A stretch of DNA of 64,000 nt from Pholis gunnellus (GCA_910591455.2 OU342821.1:1933501-1997500); one strand, 5' to 3'; shown: positions 22,342 through 35,300, counted from the first letter of the stretch. The notes: generated from the sequence alone by a model not told the origin. Numbers and translations: made by a program.

Positions 22342-22879
22342 TGTCAAGTAGAATAACAACTATTAAGTGCAGCATGAAAACAAATACATTATATATATTT
22401 ATTCATATATTTATAGAGATATGCCAACATTTCATTGGTTAAACCGTCTTAAGTAATTTCTCAAGTTGTGATTTTAAAGTGGCAATCCTGTCCATTTTCA
22501 GTCCTGGTTGATTTAGAATTTCTATTTGAGTGAAACAAAGGAATTGTCCTCAGAGTTCAGCAGTCTGGAGTCTTTTTGTCGATAAATTTGCTTCAAGTTT
22601 TCAGAATTATGTGTATAGTTCCATTTTGTGTGTATACAATGACAAAAAACTGTTAGGCAGCATTTGTTTTTTCAAGAGACACATGGTTTGACGTACAACT
22701 AATAAATAAATATTGCAATACATTCATCAGTGGGCCATAGGCTCTATCAGCATTGTGATACCTCCTTTGGCGATGCATAGTGACTAACAGACATTTCTTT
22801 AAATTAAAATCTTTATGATTACTTTACACTCAACAATTCATAAACTGCATAGAATGGAGAATAAGAAGACTGCTTACCT
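22342..22879. other. AT-rich spacer between Rex3 and the satellite
   Basis: No gene or recognisable repeat. It contains TA-rich DNA at about 22388-22425 and leads into the first satellite unit. Confidence 0.5.
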
Positions 22880-25800
22880 CATACAGAAAGGATTCCATAA
22901 AGAACATGAGTCATACAGAAAGGATTCCATAAAGAACATGAGTCACACAGAAAGGATTCCATAAAGAACATGAGTCACACAGAAAGGATTCCTTAAAGAA
23001 CATGAGTCATACAGAAAGGATTCCTTAAAGAACATGAGTCATACAGAAAGGATTCCTTAAAGAACATGAGTCACACAGAAAGGATTCCTTAAAGAACATG
23101 AGTAATACAGAAAGGATTCCATAAAGAACATGAGTCATACAGAAAGGATTCCATAAAGAACATGAGTCACACAGAAAGGATTCCTTAAAGAACATGAGTC
23201 ATACAGAAAGGATTCCTTAAAGAACATGAGTCATACAGAAAGGATTCCATAAAGAACATGAGTCACACAGAAAGGATTCCTTAAAGAACATGAGTCATAC
23301 AGAAAGGATTCCATAAAGAACATGAGTCACACAGAAAGGATTCCATAAAGAACATGAGTCACACAGAAAGGATTCCATAAAGAACATGAGTCACACAGAA
23401 AGGATTCCTTAAAGAACATGAGTCATACAGATAGGATTCCTTAAAGAACATGAGTCATACAGAAAGGATTCCATAAAGAACATGAGTCATACAGATAGGA
23501 TTCCTTAAAGAACATGAGTCACACAGAAAGGATTCCTTAAAGAACATGAGTCACACAGAAAGGATTCCATAAAGAACATGAGTCATACAGAAAGGATTCC
23601 ATAAAGAACATGAGTCACACAGAAAGGATTCCATAAAGAACATGAGTCATACAGAAAGGATTCCTTAAAGAACATGAGTCACACAGAAAGGATTCCATAA
23701 AGAACATGAGTCATACAGAAAGGATTCCATAAAGAACATGAGTCATACAGAAAGGATTCCTTAAAGAACATGAGTCATACAGAAAGGATTCCTTAAAGAA
23801 CATGAGTCACACAGAAAGGATTCCATAAAGAACATGAGTCATACAGAAAGGATTCCATAAAGAACATGAGTCATACAGAAAGGATTCCATAAAGAACATG
23901 AGTCATACAGAAAGGATTCCATAAAGAACATGAGTCACACAGAAAGGATTCCATAAAGAACATGAGTCATACAGAAAGGATTCCATAAAGAACATGAGTC
24001 ACACAGAAAGGATTCCTTAAAGAACATGAGTCATACAGAAAGGATTCCTTAAAGAACATGAGTCATACAGAAAGGATTCCTTAAAGAACATGAGTCACAC
24101 AGAAAGGATTCCATAAAGAACATGAGTCATACAGAAAGGATTCCATAAAGAACATGAGTCATACAGAAAGGATTCCATAAAGAACATGAGTCATACAGAA
24201 AGGATTCCATAAAGAACATGAGTCATACAGAAAGGATTCCATAAAGAACATGAGTCATACAGAAAGGATTCCATAAAGAACATGAGTCACACAGAAAGGA
24301 TTCCTTAAAGAACATGAGTCACACAGAAAGGATTCCTTAAAGAACATGAGTCATACAGAAAGGATTCCTTAAAGAACATGAGTCACACAGAAAGGATTCC
24401 ATAAAGAACATGAGTCACACAGAAAGGATTCCATAAAGAACATGAGTCACACAGAAAGGATTCCATAAAGAACATGAGTCATACAGAAAGGATTCCTTAA
24501 AGAACATGAGTCATACAGAAAGGATTCCTTAAAGAACATGAGTCATACAGAAAGGATTCCTTAAAGAACATGAGTCATACAGAAAGGATTCCATAAAGAA
24601 CATGAGTCACACAGAAAGGATTCCATAAAGAACATGAGTCATACAGAAAGGATTCCTTAAAGAACATGAGTCATACAGAAAGGATTCCTTAAAGAACATG
24701 AGTCATACAGAAAGGATTCCTTAAAGAACATGAGTCATACAGAAAGGATTCCATAAAGAACATGAGTCACACAGAAAGGATTCCATAAAGAACATGAGTC
24801 ATACAGAAAGGATTCCTTAAAGAACATGAGTCATACAGAAAGGATTCCTTAAAGAACATGAGTCATACAGAAAGGATTCCTTAAAGAACATGAGTCACAC
24901 AGAAAGGATTCCTTAAAGAACATGAGTCATACAGAAAGGATTCCTTAAAGAACATGAGTCATACAGAAAGGATTCCTTAAAGAACATGAGTCATACAGAA
25001 AGGATTCCTTAAAGAACATGAGTCACACAGAAAGGATTCCTTAAAGAACATGAGTCATACAGAAAGGATTCCTTAAAGAACATGAGTCATACAGAAAGGA
25101 TTCCATAAAGAACATGAGTCACACAGAAAGGATTCCATAAAGAACATGAGTCACACAGAAAGGATTCCATAAAGAACATGAGTCATACAGAAAGGATTCC
25201 ATAAAGAACATGAGTCACACAGAAAGGATTCCATAAAGAACATGAGTCATACAGAAAGGATTCCATAAAGAACATGAGTCATACAGAAAGGATTCCATAA
25301 AGAACATGAGTCACACAGAAAGGATTCCTTAAAGAACATGAGTCACACAGAAAGGATTCCTTAAAGAACATGAGTCACACAGAAAGGATTCCTTAAAGAA
25401 CATGAGTCATACAGAAAGGATTCCTTAAAGAACATGAGTCATACAGAAAGGATTCCTTAAAGAACATGAGTCATACAGAAAGGATTCCTTAAAGAACATG
25501 AGTCATACAGAAAGGATTCCTTAAAGAACATGAGTCATACAGAAAGGATTCCATAAAGAACATGAGTCACACAGAAAGGATTCCATAAAGAACATGAGTC
25601 ATACAGAAAGGATTCCTTAAAGAACATGAGTCATACAGAAAGGATTCCTTAAAGAACATGAGTCATACAGAAAGGATTCCTTAAAGAACATGAGTCACAC
25701 AGAAAGGATTCCTTAAAGAACATGAGTCATACAGAAAGGATTCCTTAAAGAACATGAGTCATACAGAAAGGATTCCTTAAAGAACATGAGTCATACAGAA

Positions 25801-26368
25801 AGGATTCCTTAAAGAACATGAGTCACACAGAAAGGATTCCTTAAAGAACATGAGTCATACAGAAAGGATTCCTTAAAGAACATGAGTCATACAGAAAGGA
25901 TTCCATAAAGAACATGAGTCACACAGAAAGGATTCCATAAAGAACATGAGTCACACAGAAAGGATTCCATAAAGAACATGAGTCATACAGAAAGGATTCC
26001 ATAAAGAACATGAGTCACACAGAAAGGATTCCATAAAGAACATGAGTCATACAGAAAGGATTCCATAAAGAACATGAGTCATACAGAAAGGATTCCATAA
26101 AGAACATGAGTCACACAGAAAGGATTCCTTAAAGAACATGAGTCACACAGAAAGGATTCCTTAAAGAACATGAGTCACACAGAAAGGATTCCATAAAGAA
26201 CATGAGTCACACAGAAAGGATTCCTTAAAGAACATGAGTCATACAGAAAGGATTCCTTAAAGAACATGAGTCATACAGAAAGGATTCCTTAAAGAACATG
26301 AGTCATACAGAAAGGATTCCATAAAGAACATGAGTCACACAGAAAGGATTCCATAAAGAACATGAGTC
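22880..26368. repeat. 32-bp satellite, 109 tandem units with AP-1 motifs
   Basis: The unit runs from 'ca[c/t]acagaaaggattcc' through '[a/t]taaagaacatgagt'. From the first to the last unit the repeat phase is exactly 108 x 32 = 3456 bp, so no net indel exists in 3.5 kb. Almost all variation is at two two-state positions: C or T in ca(c/t)acag, and A or T in cc(a/t)taaag. Rare variants are 'agataggattcc' (two units, near 23430 and 23494) and 'agtaatacag' (near 23102). Each unit junction creates TGAGTCA, the consensus AP-1 site; I count about 107 perfect copies. There is no CpG in the unit. Long stretches recur with an 800-bp period, showing recent block duplication. Confidence 0.97.
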
Positions 26369-29300
26369 CGATAACAAGCCATAGTAATATGCAGCAAGGT
26401 TGAGTGACGAATAAACATTTGTCTAAACAAACTAGTTTGTACATCTAGTTTACCAACATAGTCAAGGAGAGGACAGAACTATGTTTAATCTTGTCCACAT
26501 TCTCACAAGAGTTAGATAGCACATATGTTACTCAATGTCTGGACGGGCAGGCACCAAGCTGAGGTGCATCAGGTTGCACAATGGGCCCACACGGATAAAC
26601 AGACACAATACACATTTCATTTTCTCAGGCTCTTTTCAATGCCAGAGTGTGGGGCGTTCCTTTAAGAATGAGGGCTGATATGGCTTTTTGCTGAGGACTT
26701 ACCACTTACTTACCTCCCTGAACCGGCTGGTAGGCAGTCTTGGTGGTTGTACCTGGATCCACAAGGGGATGTCAGACTGTTCCCTGGTTTCAGAGAGATC
26801 ATGAGACACCTTTATGCTCTCAAAGTGGAACTGCTGCCCCGAGTCAGGCATGAACTCAATAGGAAGCTGAGGAATTCTGGGGCATTTGGACGTTTCATAG
26901 TTTCCCTAGTAGCCTCAAGAGGGCACTGGTATAACAAAACAGATCCAAAGGGCACAGTTCCAAATTGAATTTGGACTCTACCATGGTGAGTTACTAAAGT
27001 CCATAAAGAATCTTTTCAAATCCCGCACTGTATCCAAATATCTCTCAATTTGTCCCCAACAGGCACCACACCCAGGTCAGGAAGGGGCCCTACAACACCA
27101 GAATAAATCAGGGTTTATACCAATTATGTAAGTGTCAGGTCCAATGCCAACTGGCTTTTGGAGTTGAAGGAATTGAAAACGAAACAAAATGCTGAAGATC
27201 TGGCACCATGGGTTCAATGAGAGAGCAAGTAAATCTGTTCTACAACATTTATGTACATGTTCTTATCATAATTACTGAGGCTGTAATTGACTATCAGCTA
27301 TATTGTGTGTAGCACTGACAACTGCAACTGTGAGAGAGTTGATTTAACTGCAGATGTTTGGAAGAACATTCATAAGGTTTACTCACCTGAATATAAGGTG
27401 GATTTGACACCTGACTCCACACCAACCTTCCCTTCAATGTTGGTCTACAAAACACCATCTCATCAACAGACTCCTGGATCCCCTGTTAAAATATAACAAA
27501 GACTGTTAAGTTGTGTACTTGAAAATGCCTCCACTTCCTTATAAACGTAAACCAATCATAACCTAGTTTTGATTGCTGATCTGGGTCCCAGGTCTATGCC
27601 AAGTCTGCAGTCTGTCTGTGCACCAAACATGTAATAGCCCCATTTTGTAGTTTAAGTCACTGCAACATGCGCTTTGATAAAGAAGCCCCACCGAATGGTT
27701 ACATGGGGCTGTCCCTGCAGCACAGAGACAAGATGTGGACCGTATCACCACAGTAACATCGGCAGCTTCCAATGCGATCTGTTAAGGGAAGTTCAAAGAC
27801 AAAACAAAACACAGATTTTTACAACCAAGAAGATTAGATAGAAGGATAGGATACAACACAGATGTTTTTTCATTTGTATATGTTGTATATGTTTATTTAT
27901 GTGCTCTCACAATCTTGTACATTTATTTATTGTATTTATTATCTGTGATTACTTTTCTACATATGTTTCTCGTTTTAGCAGGGACTTCTTTTAATGGTGT
28001 GTCTCGTCTGTTGTATACGTTGTTTGTATGCAACAGACGAGATTCTTTTGCTTCCAGATAGATGCAGTGTGTATTATGGTCATGACAATAAATGCCAATA
28101 AATGAATCTTGAATGTTATCTAGATTTAAAGTCAGTAACTGATCAACCTGAGATCAAGAAGTACTCAGAAACATTGTGGAGTCATTTTCATTTGAACTTT
28201 GATTACCTACAGGCAACCTCAGACAGCAACAACATGAACATGGGAACAGCAGACTGCCACTGCAGTAGCCTAAATTGACTTGAACATGGCACTTAATTGT
28301 TTCTATAGGCAACTTTGAGGTAATGTGTCTGTATGTATAGTGTCTATTCAACTATCAATGCATGATTATTTAACAAGAATTCGCAGTAAACTTCACAGTA
28401 GCATATAATTAAAGCGTGTATGTTTGTGGTAATATGTGTAGGCCTACGGTCACAGCAACGGTAGCGCTTCTGGTGGCTAAACATTAAACATACATGTCCC
28501 ACACTTACTAATCCTTCACAGTTTTATTTCAGACTGCAGCAGAAAGCTTGAGTTTCAGAAATGCTTCGGGAAATATAGCTTATGGACGTTCTCTCACTAC
28601 CTGATCAATAAAAGAGCTAAGCTACTGAAAAACTATTTGATTAAGAACACAGCGGCGCTACAGTTACATATACAGTTAATACATACAGCTCCTTCCCTTA
28701 AAAGTAAACCCAATTAAACTGATGTTAGGCTTACATTTTCATGAAAAATACAGATTTCATTCCATCATCCTGCTTTCTTTCTCTCACATTCTTGTGAGAT
28801 TATATTGTGGTCTCTTTCTATTTCCAGTCTTACCTCATATCTGCACTGCACTGTTCACAGCCATCCTCCCATCCTCACCCATCTACTCTATTTATGTTCT
28901 CCCCTCATTTTTTCAGCCCCACTGCTTGATTATTCTTGGCTACTCCACCCCTCTGCTTACTGCACTGACATCCTCACTGACATCCTCACCCCTCAGTTTC
29001 CTCCTAAGCATGGTTATTTCCCTCTTTGTAGCAAGGAGAGGGAGTGCAGCATTGCAACACAGTTGCAGGTGTCAGCAAAGCAGGTGCTGTTTTTTTGCAG
29101 CTTCCTGTGTATAGTAAGCACTGGAGACCTCAGCTGTCTGTGCTGAAGTCACAGTCCAGGATCGAAACCCCCAGATATTACTCCTATGCCTCCCTGCTTC
29201 TTTGTTCAATATCTCCACATTTTTCCTTGTGCTATCTATTTCTCTATCTTATGTGATACCTAATTACATGCACTTTTCACTTCTGCTCAGTCATCTTGAT

Positions 29301-29777
29301 ATATAAATGATTAATTGATGAAGACTTGAGTCAGTTTTTCCCTCAGTGAAGCTTGCAAAACACTATTACGTCTGATTTCTCCATCCAAACCTGTATGTCC
29401 GTAACAAAATATACATCAGATCCAGGTGTATTGTAATGTGTTTCACTGATTGACCTAAGGGAAGGAAAGAATATTTGATTTGGTAACATGTAATATGTTT
29501 TGTGTAAGTGTCTTCACTTTATGTCTGCGTTGTTTAATGGACCATGACATATTTAATGAGTGCTGATTTTTGTGACCAGCTACAAGTAGTATCAAGCCAT
29601 GCAGATCGTTTTGTCTAGGTCTTGAGATTTGTCCTTCACTGCGATATCATGTAGGAAAATGTTTGTTTTTTTAATTGTAAAAAAATTCAACTAACTACTA
29701 CTGCTTCTTTTATAAATTGCCCAAGTCATAACAATGACAACTGTTGGGCTGAGTTGATATCTGTGGCAGAAAAATGT
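26369..29777. other. Intergenic DNA with LINE tail and hairpin, no gene assigned
   Basis: Short open frames at 26747-26968 and 27287-27496 give unfamiliar peptides and lack paired splice signals, so I do not call genes. About 27880-28115 looks like a non-LTR retrotransposon 3' end, with 'catgacaataaatgccaat' and 'aatcttgaat' at the right edge. A 16-bp stem hairpin lies at 28003-28041. The rest is unremarkable AT-rich sequence. Confidence 0.45.
28003..28041. repeat. Hairpin, 16-bp arms, 7-nt loop
   Basis: ctcgtctgttgtatac (28003-28018) pairs with gtatgcaacagacgag (28026-28041) with one mismatch around the loop gttgttt. It lies within a probable LINE 3' tail, where structured 3' UTRs can be recognised by the element's own reverse transcriptase. 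Confidence 0.8.
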
Positions 29778-30160
29778 TAACTTTTTAATGGTTTGAAGGA
29801 GAAGAATTTGGAAGATATTGTTGGATTCAGTGTGGAGTCCTCGTGTTCTTTGATATGCAGTTTGTCTGTGAACGTGCCATAGGTCGTAGCTGGTATCGGT
29901 AACGGAGAACATAGCTCGCCGTCTCCTGGCGAAAAATAGGTGAAATTGTGATATTACTTGTAGTATATTGTAGTGCTTTGTGTATATATATGTTTTTGAG
30001 TGATTAAAATAAGTTACATGGTCCATTTTATCAGAATGTCTTCGTTATGTAGGTTTTTGATATATCATATATCATTTCATTCATTCTCAGAAGTGATTAA
30101 TTCTACATGTGCGTACTCTGTCGCCCCCCCCCTAGCCCACCAATTGGGGGGCTCTCTGGG
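29778..30160 (-). repeat. Long inverted repeat, left arm (383 bp)
   Basis: It is the reverse complement of 31284-31662 over its whole length, with scattered substitutions and small gaps (I estimate above 90 percent identity). Shared landmarks include 'gccaggagacggcgagctat', 'gttctccgttaccgatacca' and 'gacagagtac'. The inner end contains a short palindromic segment (agcccaccaattggggggct). The arm ends exactly where the truncated hAT copy begins. A 70-residue frame is shared by both arms, but it is not a recognisable protein. Confidence 0.85.
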
Positions 30161-30673
30161 TTTCGTTTCCAGTGCTCGCCCACTGACCAATCACAGTGCA
30201 TGCTGCACCTCACTGCAGAGCTGCACCTTAAAACTGAGCTGCATGTAATGCTGACGTACTTGTAGGCCAGCTAGCAGGCTCTGGCACGTCAAAGAATACG
30301 CCCAACATGTCAAACTAAAGATCTGATTGGTTGAAGACTATGACAATCAACAATATCGTCAACCATTCACTTAAACTGCACATGGATTCACTTGTGAGTC
30401 TGCAGGCCTGGGCCCCTCTTCTTACCTAGAGACACAGAGGTGAAATCTGATTGGATAAAAGCTCTACTTAAAACAAGCTGCACTGGAAGCAGAGCAACTG
30501 AGGAACACAGTAGCTGTGCTATGAGAAAATAAGATAATGGTAAAAATATTTTTATAAATTATAATACATGTAGTGTATTTAAGAAAAATTATTAAATTAT
30601 AAAATAGCTCTAACTTTGTGATTCTGTTTAGGCCAGCAGAGAAGGCCTTGCTGGCCCTGATGGCCCACCACTG
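30161..30673 (-). mobile_element. hAT element, copy 4 (5' half only)
   Basis: On the minus strand it starts CAGTGGTGGGCCATCAGGGCC at 30673 and follows copies 1 and 2 closely until 'gtgaaacgaaac', where homology stops at the inner edge of the left inverted arm. The other terminus is absent, so the element is truncated, apparently by the rearrangement that produced the arms. Confidence 0.8.
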
Positions 30674-31283
30674 ATGAAGTTATAAAAATGGTCATCACAG
30701 ATCTAATGTGACGCAGGCAGACGCAGGCAGCTTAAAACTGACAGCTGCTTTCAATGATGAACTTTACACTAAATCTTGTCTATGTTGAATGCACTGACAC
30801 AGGTTGAAAGGTTCAGTGCGTTGCATTCTGACCACCAGGGTATGGTCAAGTGTGAATAGTTGCTCGTGGGACCACACAAGTCTTGTAGTTAGGGTGTGGC
30901 AGCGACTGCTAAATGGCAGCGTGAGCAGGATTTTCAGCCTGGGTACATTTACTCTTTCAAAGGGGATTAAAAGGAGCGGATGTGATTGGCCATTACTAAA
31001 GCTCGCCATCATTAAAACTCCACCTGCTGATACTGCAGTTCTCCTACTAATAATGTATTCATCCTGTTCCTGCCTGTCTTCAGCTTGTGCCATGCTGCAC
31101 CAGGGTTGATGTTGTGCCTTTTGTCAATAGAGTTGCTGATATTAGTTAGTAACATTCACTGTGCCTTGTGTTTGTACTAGCATTGTGCTGGTGCTTACTG
31201 ACAGGAGATATTATTGAATTGGCATATTCCTAAATATAAATATAGGAATTGTGACCATATAGCACGTATTAAAACCTCTTGGA
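30674..31283. other. Spacer between inverted arms, no gene seen
   Basis: Unique-looking sequence without recognisable protein or repeat, apart from the tandem 'gacgcaggca' near 30710-30729. Confidence 0.4.
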
Positions 31284-31662
31284 CCCGAGAGCCCCCCAGG
31301 TGCTAGGGGGGGCGACAGAGTACACACATGTAGTACAAATCACTTCTGAGAACGAATAAAATGATATTTTATGATATATCAAAAACCTACGTAACGAAGA
31401 AATTCTGATAAAATGGACCATGTAACCTATTTTAATCACTCAAAAACATATATATACACAAAGCACTACAATATACTATAAGGACTACCACAATTTCACC
31501 TATTTTTCGCCAGGAGACGGCGAGCTATGTTCTCCGTTACCGATACCAGCCACGACCTATGGCACGTTCACAGACAAACCGCATATCAAAGAGCACGAGG
31601 ACTCCACACTGAATCCAACAATATCTTCCAAATTCTTCTCCTTCAAACCATTAAAAAGTTAC
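31284..31662 (+). repeat. Long inverted repeat, right arm (379 bp)
   Basis: This is the partner of 29778-30160. It begins 'cccgagagccccccagg' and ends 'ccattaaaaagttacaa'; a 22-bp minisatellite starts about eight bases later. A long inverted repeat around a 1.1-kb spacer resembles a foldback-type element or two opposed insertions of one repeat. Confidence 0.85.
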
Positions 31663-31669
31663 AATTCAT

Positions 31670-32348
31670 CTGGATAAAGGCGGAGCTGGGCCTGGAGAAA
31701 GGCGGAGGTGGGCCTGGATAAAGGTGGAGCTGGGCCTGGATAAAGGCGGAGGTGGGTCTGGATAAAGGTGGAGGTGGGCCTGGATAAAGGTGGAGGTGGG
31801 CCTGGATAAAGGTGGAGCTGGGTCTGGATAAAGGTGGAGCTGGGCCTGGATAAAGGTGGAGGTGGGTCTGGATAAAGGTGGAGCTGGGTCTGGATAAAGG
31901 TGGAGCTGGGCCTGGATAAAGGTGGAGCTGGGTCTGGATAAAGGTGGAGCTGGGTCTGGATAAAGGTGGAGCTGGGCCTGGATAAAGGTGGAGCTGGGTC
32001 TGGATAAAGGTGGAGCTGGGCCTGGATAAAGATGGAGCTGGGTCTGGATAAAGGTGGAGCTGGGCCTGGATAAAGATGGAGCTGGGTCTGGATAAAGGTG
32101 GAGCTGGGTCTGGATAAAGGTGGAGCTGGGCCTGGATAAAGGTGGAGCTGGGTCTGGATAAAGGTGGAGGTGGGTCTGGATAAAGGTGGAGGTGGGTCTG
32201 GATAAAGGTGGAGGTGGGTCTGGATAAAGGTGGAGGTGGGCCTGGATAAAGGTGGAGGTGGGTCTGGATAAAGGTGGAGGTGGGTCTGGATAAAGGTGGA
32301 GGTGGGTCTGGATAAAGGTGGAGGTGGGTCTGGATAAAGGTGGAGGTC
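31670..32348. repeat. 22-bp minisatellite, about 31 units
   Basis: The unit is ctggataaaggtggag followed by [c/g]tgggc or [c/g]tgggt. Variation is almost confined to c/g in gag(c/g)tgg, c/t in ggg(c/t)ctgg and early units with aaaggcgg. Because 22 is not a multiple of three and the unit has no minus-strand stop in any phase, two overlapping minus-strand frames of about 240 codons stay open, giving Pro-Leu-Ser-Arg-Pro repeats. These are by-products of the repeat. Confidence 0.95.
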
Positions 32349-35300
32349 TAAACAGACGTGAGTACAGCTTCCTGCTGTCACAGTGTTTTAAACACATTGA
32401 TAAAGCAGGGTATGCTGAATGCAGCCTCTGCTCCAGGAGATGAAGTACAGCAACAAGGGCTCACTGTCCTCTCATCACACTGCAGACACTGTTCACTGTG
32501 ATGACCACAGACAGAGTACTAACAGTCCCACTGCAGTTAAATCACAGCTATTATTTTACTCTTGATAAGCTACCTTAGCCAGAGTAGATTATCATTTTCA
32601 TTTAAATAATTGAACTGGATTGAATGCATATTAATTGCAAAGAGAAGATTGGCCACAATCCTAACAGCTGTACAGTAACAGTAGAAGTTAATATGAAGCC
32701 ATACAGTAATGAAAACGAATCACTTTATTTGTACAGGCGATGGTTCTCGCTACTCTTGATATCTTTGTTTTTATATGACTAAAGATTTTATAGGTTAATA
32801 ATAATAGAGCTGAAATACTGATTAATCACTGAATAATAAATTAGTTTTTTGCTTAAAGTAAATGTCTTATCGCTTAATGTTCTTCTCAGAGTTCACCAGA
32901 ATGTTACATTTTAAAGCTCATATTTAAAATAAAATGCTCCTGATATGTGTGAGCATATGGCTCACGCATATCTGCGCTCGTTTTGTTTAGTTTTTCACAG
33001 GTTGCACGTTATTGTTATTATCTTGAAAAGATATTCAGTGCAAAACAGGTTAATTGCAGCCACAATAAGCAAATTTTTGCCAAATATTAGTTATTTTTTG
33101 CACAGATAGAACTTCATTTGCATTGTTCTAACAAAGGGATTGCACATTGTATTTGTTTTTGTCTGATGGAGCAATCTGGTTTACTTGAAAGTGATTGCAA
33201 TTTTCTTTATTCTATTATTTGAAAAAGCACAGATGGAGGAGTCACAAAATGTTATTTTAATAAAAGTTCAACATGGACCATTTTGTTACATTTTTGTTGG
33301 GGCGGTTGGGCGTGAACATTTCTCTTCCTCCAAAGTGGGGCGTGACAGAGAGTTTGAGAACCACTGCTGTAGTGAGTATTTTAGTCAGTAGGACGGCTTA
33401 TGTGACTGAGCTTAGACTGAGTCTAAATAAAGTACAGTGTGTGTGTTGATAGTGATGAAGGAACATGTCACCAGACCAACAGTGAGGCTCATTGATATGT
33501 TATTAATACTTTTTGGATAACAATGGAGCTTGATGGTATTGTATTGGTGGTATTTGTCTTATTGTGAAATGTTCTACTAAAAGCGTACTTGAAAGGAAAG
33601 CTGTGGTTCATTCCAACTTTGGTTATATTTTTGTAGCTCTGGCAACCAGCTATAACAAATAAAAGCAATTCCAGAGATCTGGGACAGCAGCATGACTCTA
33701 TAACAATGTCGGCCTGTCGGCCAGTCCATCAGTTTGGTTCAAACATTTATTTTCCCCTCAGGATGAATTGAGCCTCAGCTAAGCCCCCGCTGTAACTCGG
33801 TCAAGCTGTCAGAGCTACGTTAACATGAAGACCACACTGTCACTAACTTCACTCACTGAAGAAATATTATCTAGTTTTTGGAAAAACAAAAAAGCCAGAA
33901 CGGTCTACAATGTGTTAAAAATATAAAGATAGAAGCTAAAACCTACAGATCACATCCCATCACATCATCTGTTGATCAAGACAGAAGTTGGTCCAACACT
34001 GTTCCTCTTCATTCACTGTTACAGTCATTGAAATACATTCAGTACACCTTCAGTAGCTAGCGTATAGTTAATGATGTGCTAACATACTCTGCTAATGTTA
34101 GCTTCACAGGTTTTTAGGTAAGAACTAGTGCTGGGCAAGTTAACACATAAAGGTTTACTAGATTATGATCCATAAATGTGGTCAACACACGTCTCTCACT
34201 CGTAGCTCTGCTGGTGGCTTAACTATCTGTCCTACTGGAGAGCAATTACTGTTGTGTTCCTTTTACATTTTCACAATAGTTGTGCAGAACAGAATAAGCA
34301 TTAATAAGGACAGGAAAGTCCTCCGTTTTGTGTCCATCACCCTCCCTAAAGCCGCTAACCGTGACTTCAGACGGCCGCTCTGTAGGTCTGATAACGCTGC
34401 TGGACACGCTGCTCACTAATCGCTCCAATAACAGCTGCTTCCTCCGTAATAATGCAGACTTTAAATGAACAACAGCTGCTAGTAAAGACAACAAGGTCAG
34501 TAACGCCTGTAATCAGTTGTCCATGTTAAATTAACCTGGTAGCCAATCGGTAATCAATGCTGTTGTTTATGATTTTCCGGGAAACGGTCACGTGATAGGT
34601 GTGTGACGAATCAGGGAAGGACACGTCGTGACTGCTAAGAACCAATCAAGTAGCGAAAGCAGGTGTAGGCGTCATCGTTTCCAAACGTATCCGTTTTCGA
34701 GCGTCCACACGAATGAGGCAACCCCGGAGTTTTCAAACTTATCCGTCCTCGGGAGCGTTTTCAAACTTCGGTGCTCGAAAACGCCGGCGTAGTGTGGACG
34801 CTCAGTCAGTGTACACGTAGCAAAACATATGCGTTTTCAAATGGAAACGGAGTAGTGTGGACATGGCCTAAGTCTTGTTACATTAACAAATCACTTGTAT
34901 CAAAACAAAACCAAAAAGAGAGTTGGAATTGGACTTAAATTTAGGTAAACAAAAACCAGACTTTTGTTTCGTAAATTAACATTATGCATACTAGCTGAGA
35001 GGAGCTCTATCTCTCCAGAAATGTATATTCAAAATCAAGAAATCTTAAAACTATTGCGATGAAATTAGGCATGGATGTTCAAGGTCAACAAATATCTGTA
35101 TCTCAGGCAATACATTTTTTTTAGCAGATTCCTGTTCCCCAGTGGATGAATGTTTTTTATGTTAATGACCCCATGACCTTTCCTCCAGCACCAGCTCCAG
35201 TAACTCCTCCACATTGTGGGGGGCAATGAACACTGCACATTAGCTTTCTACTGTCTGAAAAGCCTTTGTCTTTCTCCTGTCCTTTCTCTATCTCCGTCTG

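Noticed and set aside
22880..26368. CRISPR-like regularly spaced repeat
   Set aside because: The 32-bp repeat is head-to-tail with no unique spacers, and the context is a fish chromosome. It is a satellite.
31659..32397. Two overlapping minus-strand proline-rich proteins of about 240 residues
   Set aside because: They are read-through of a 22-bp minisatellite that has no stop codon in any phase on that strand.
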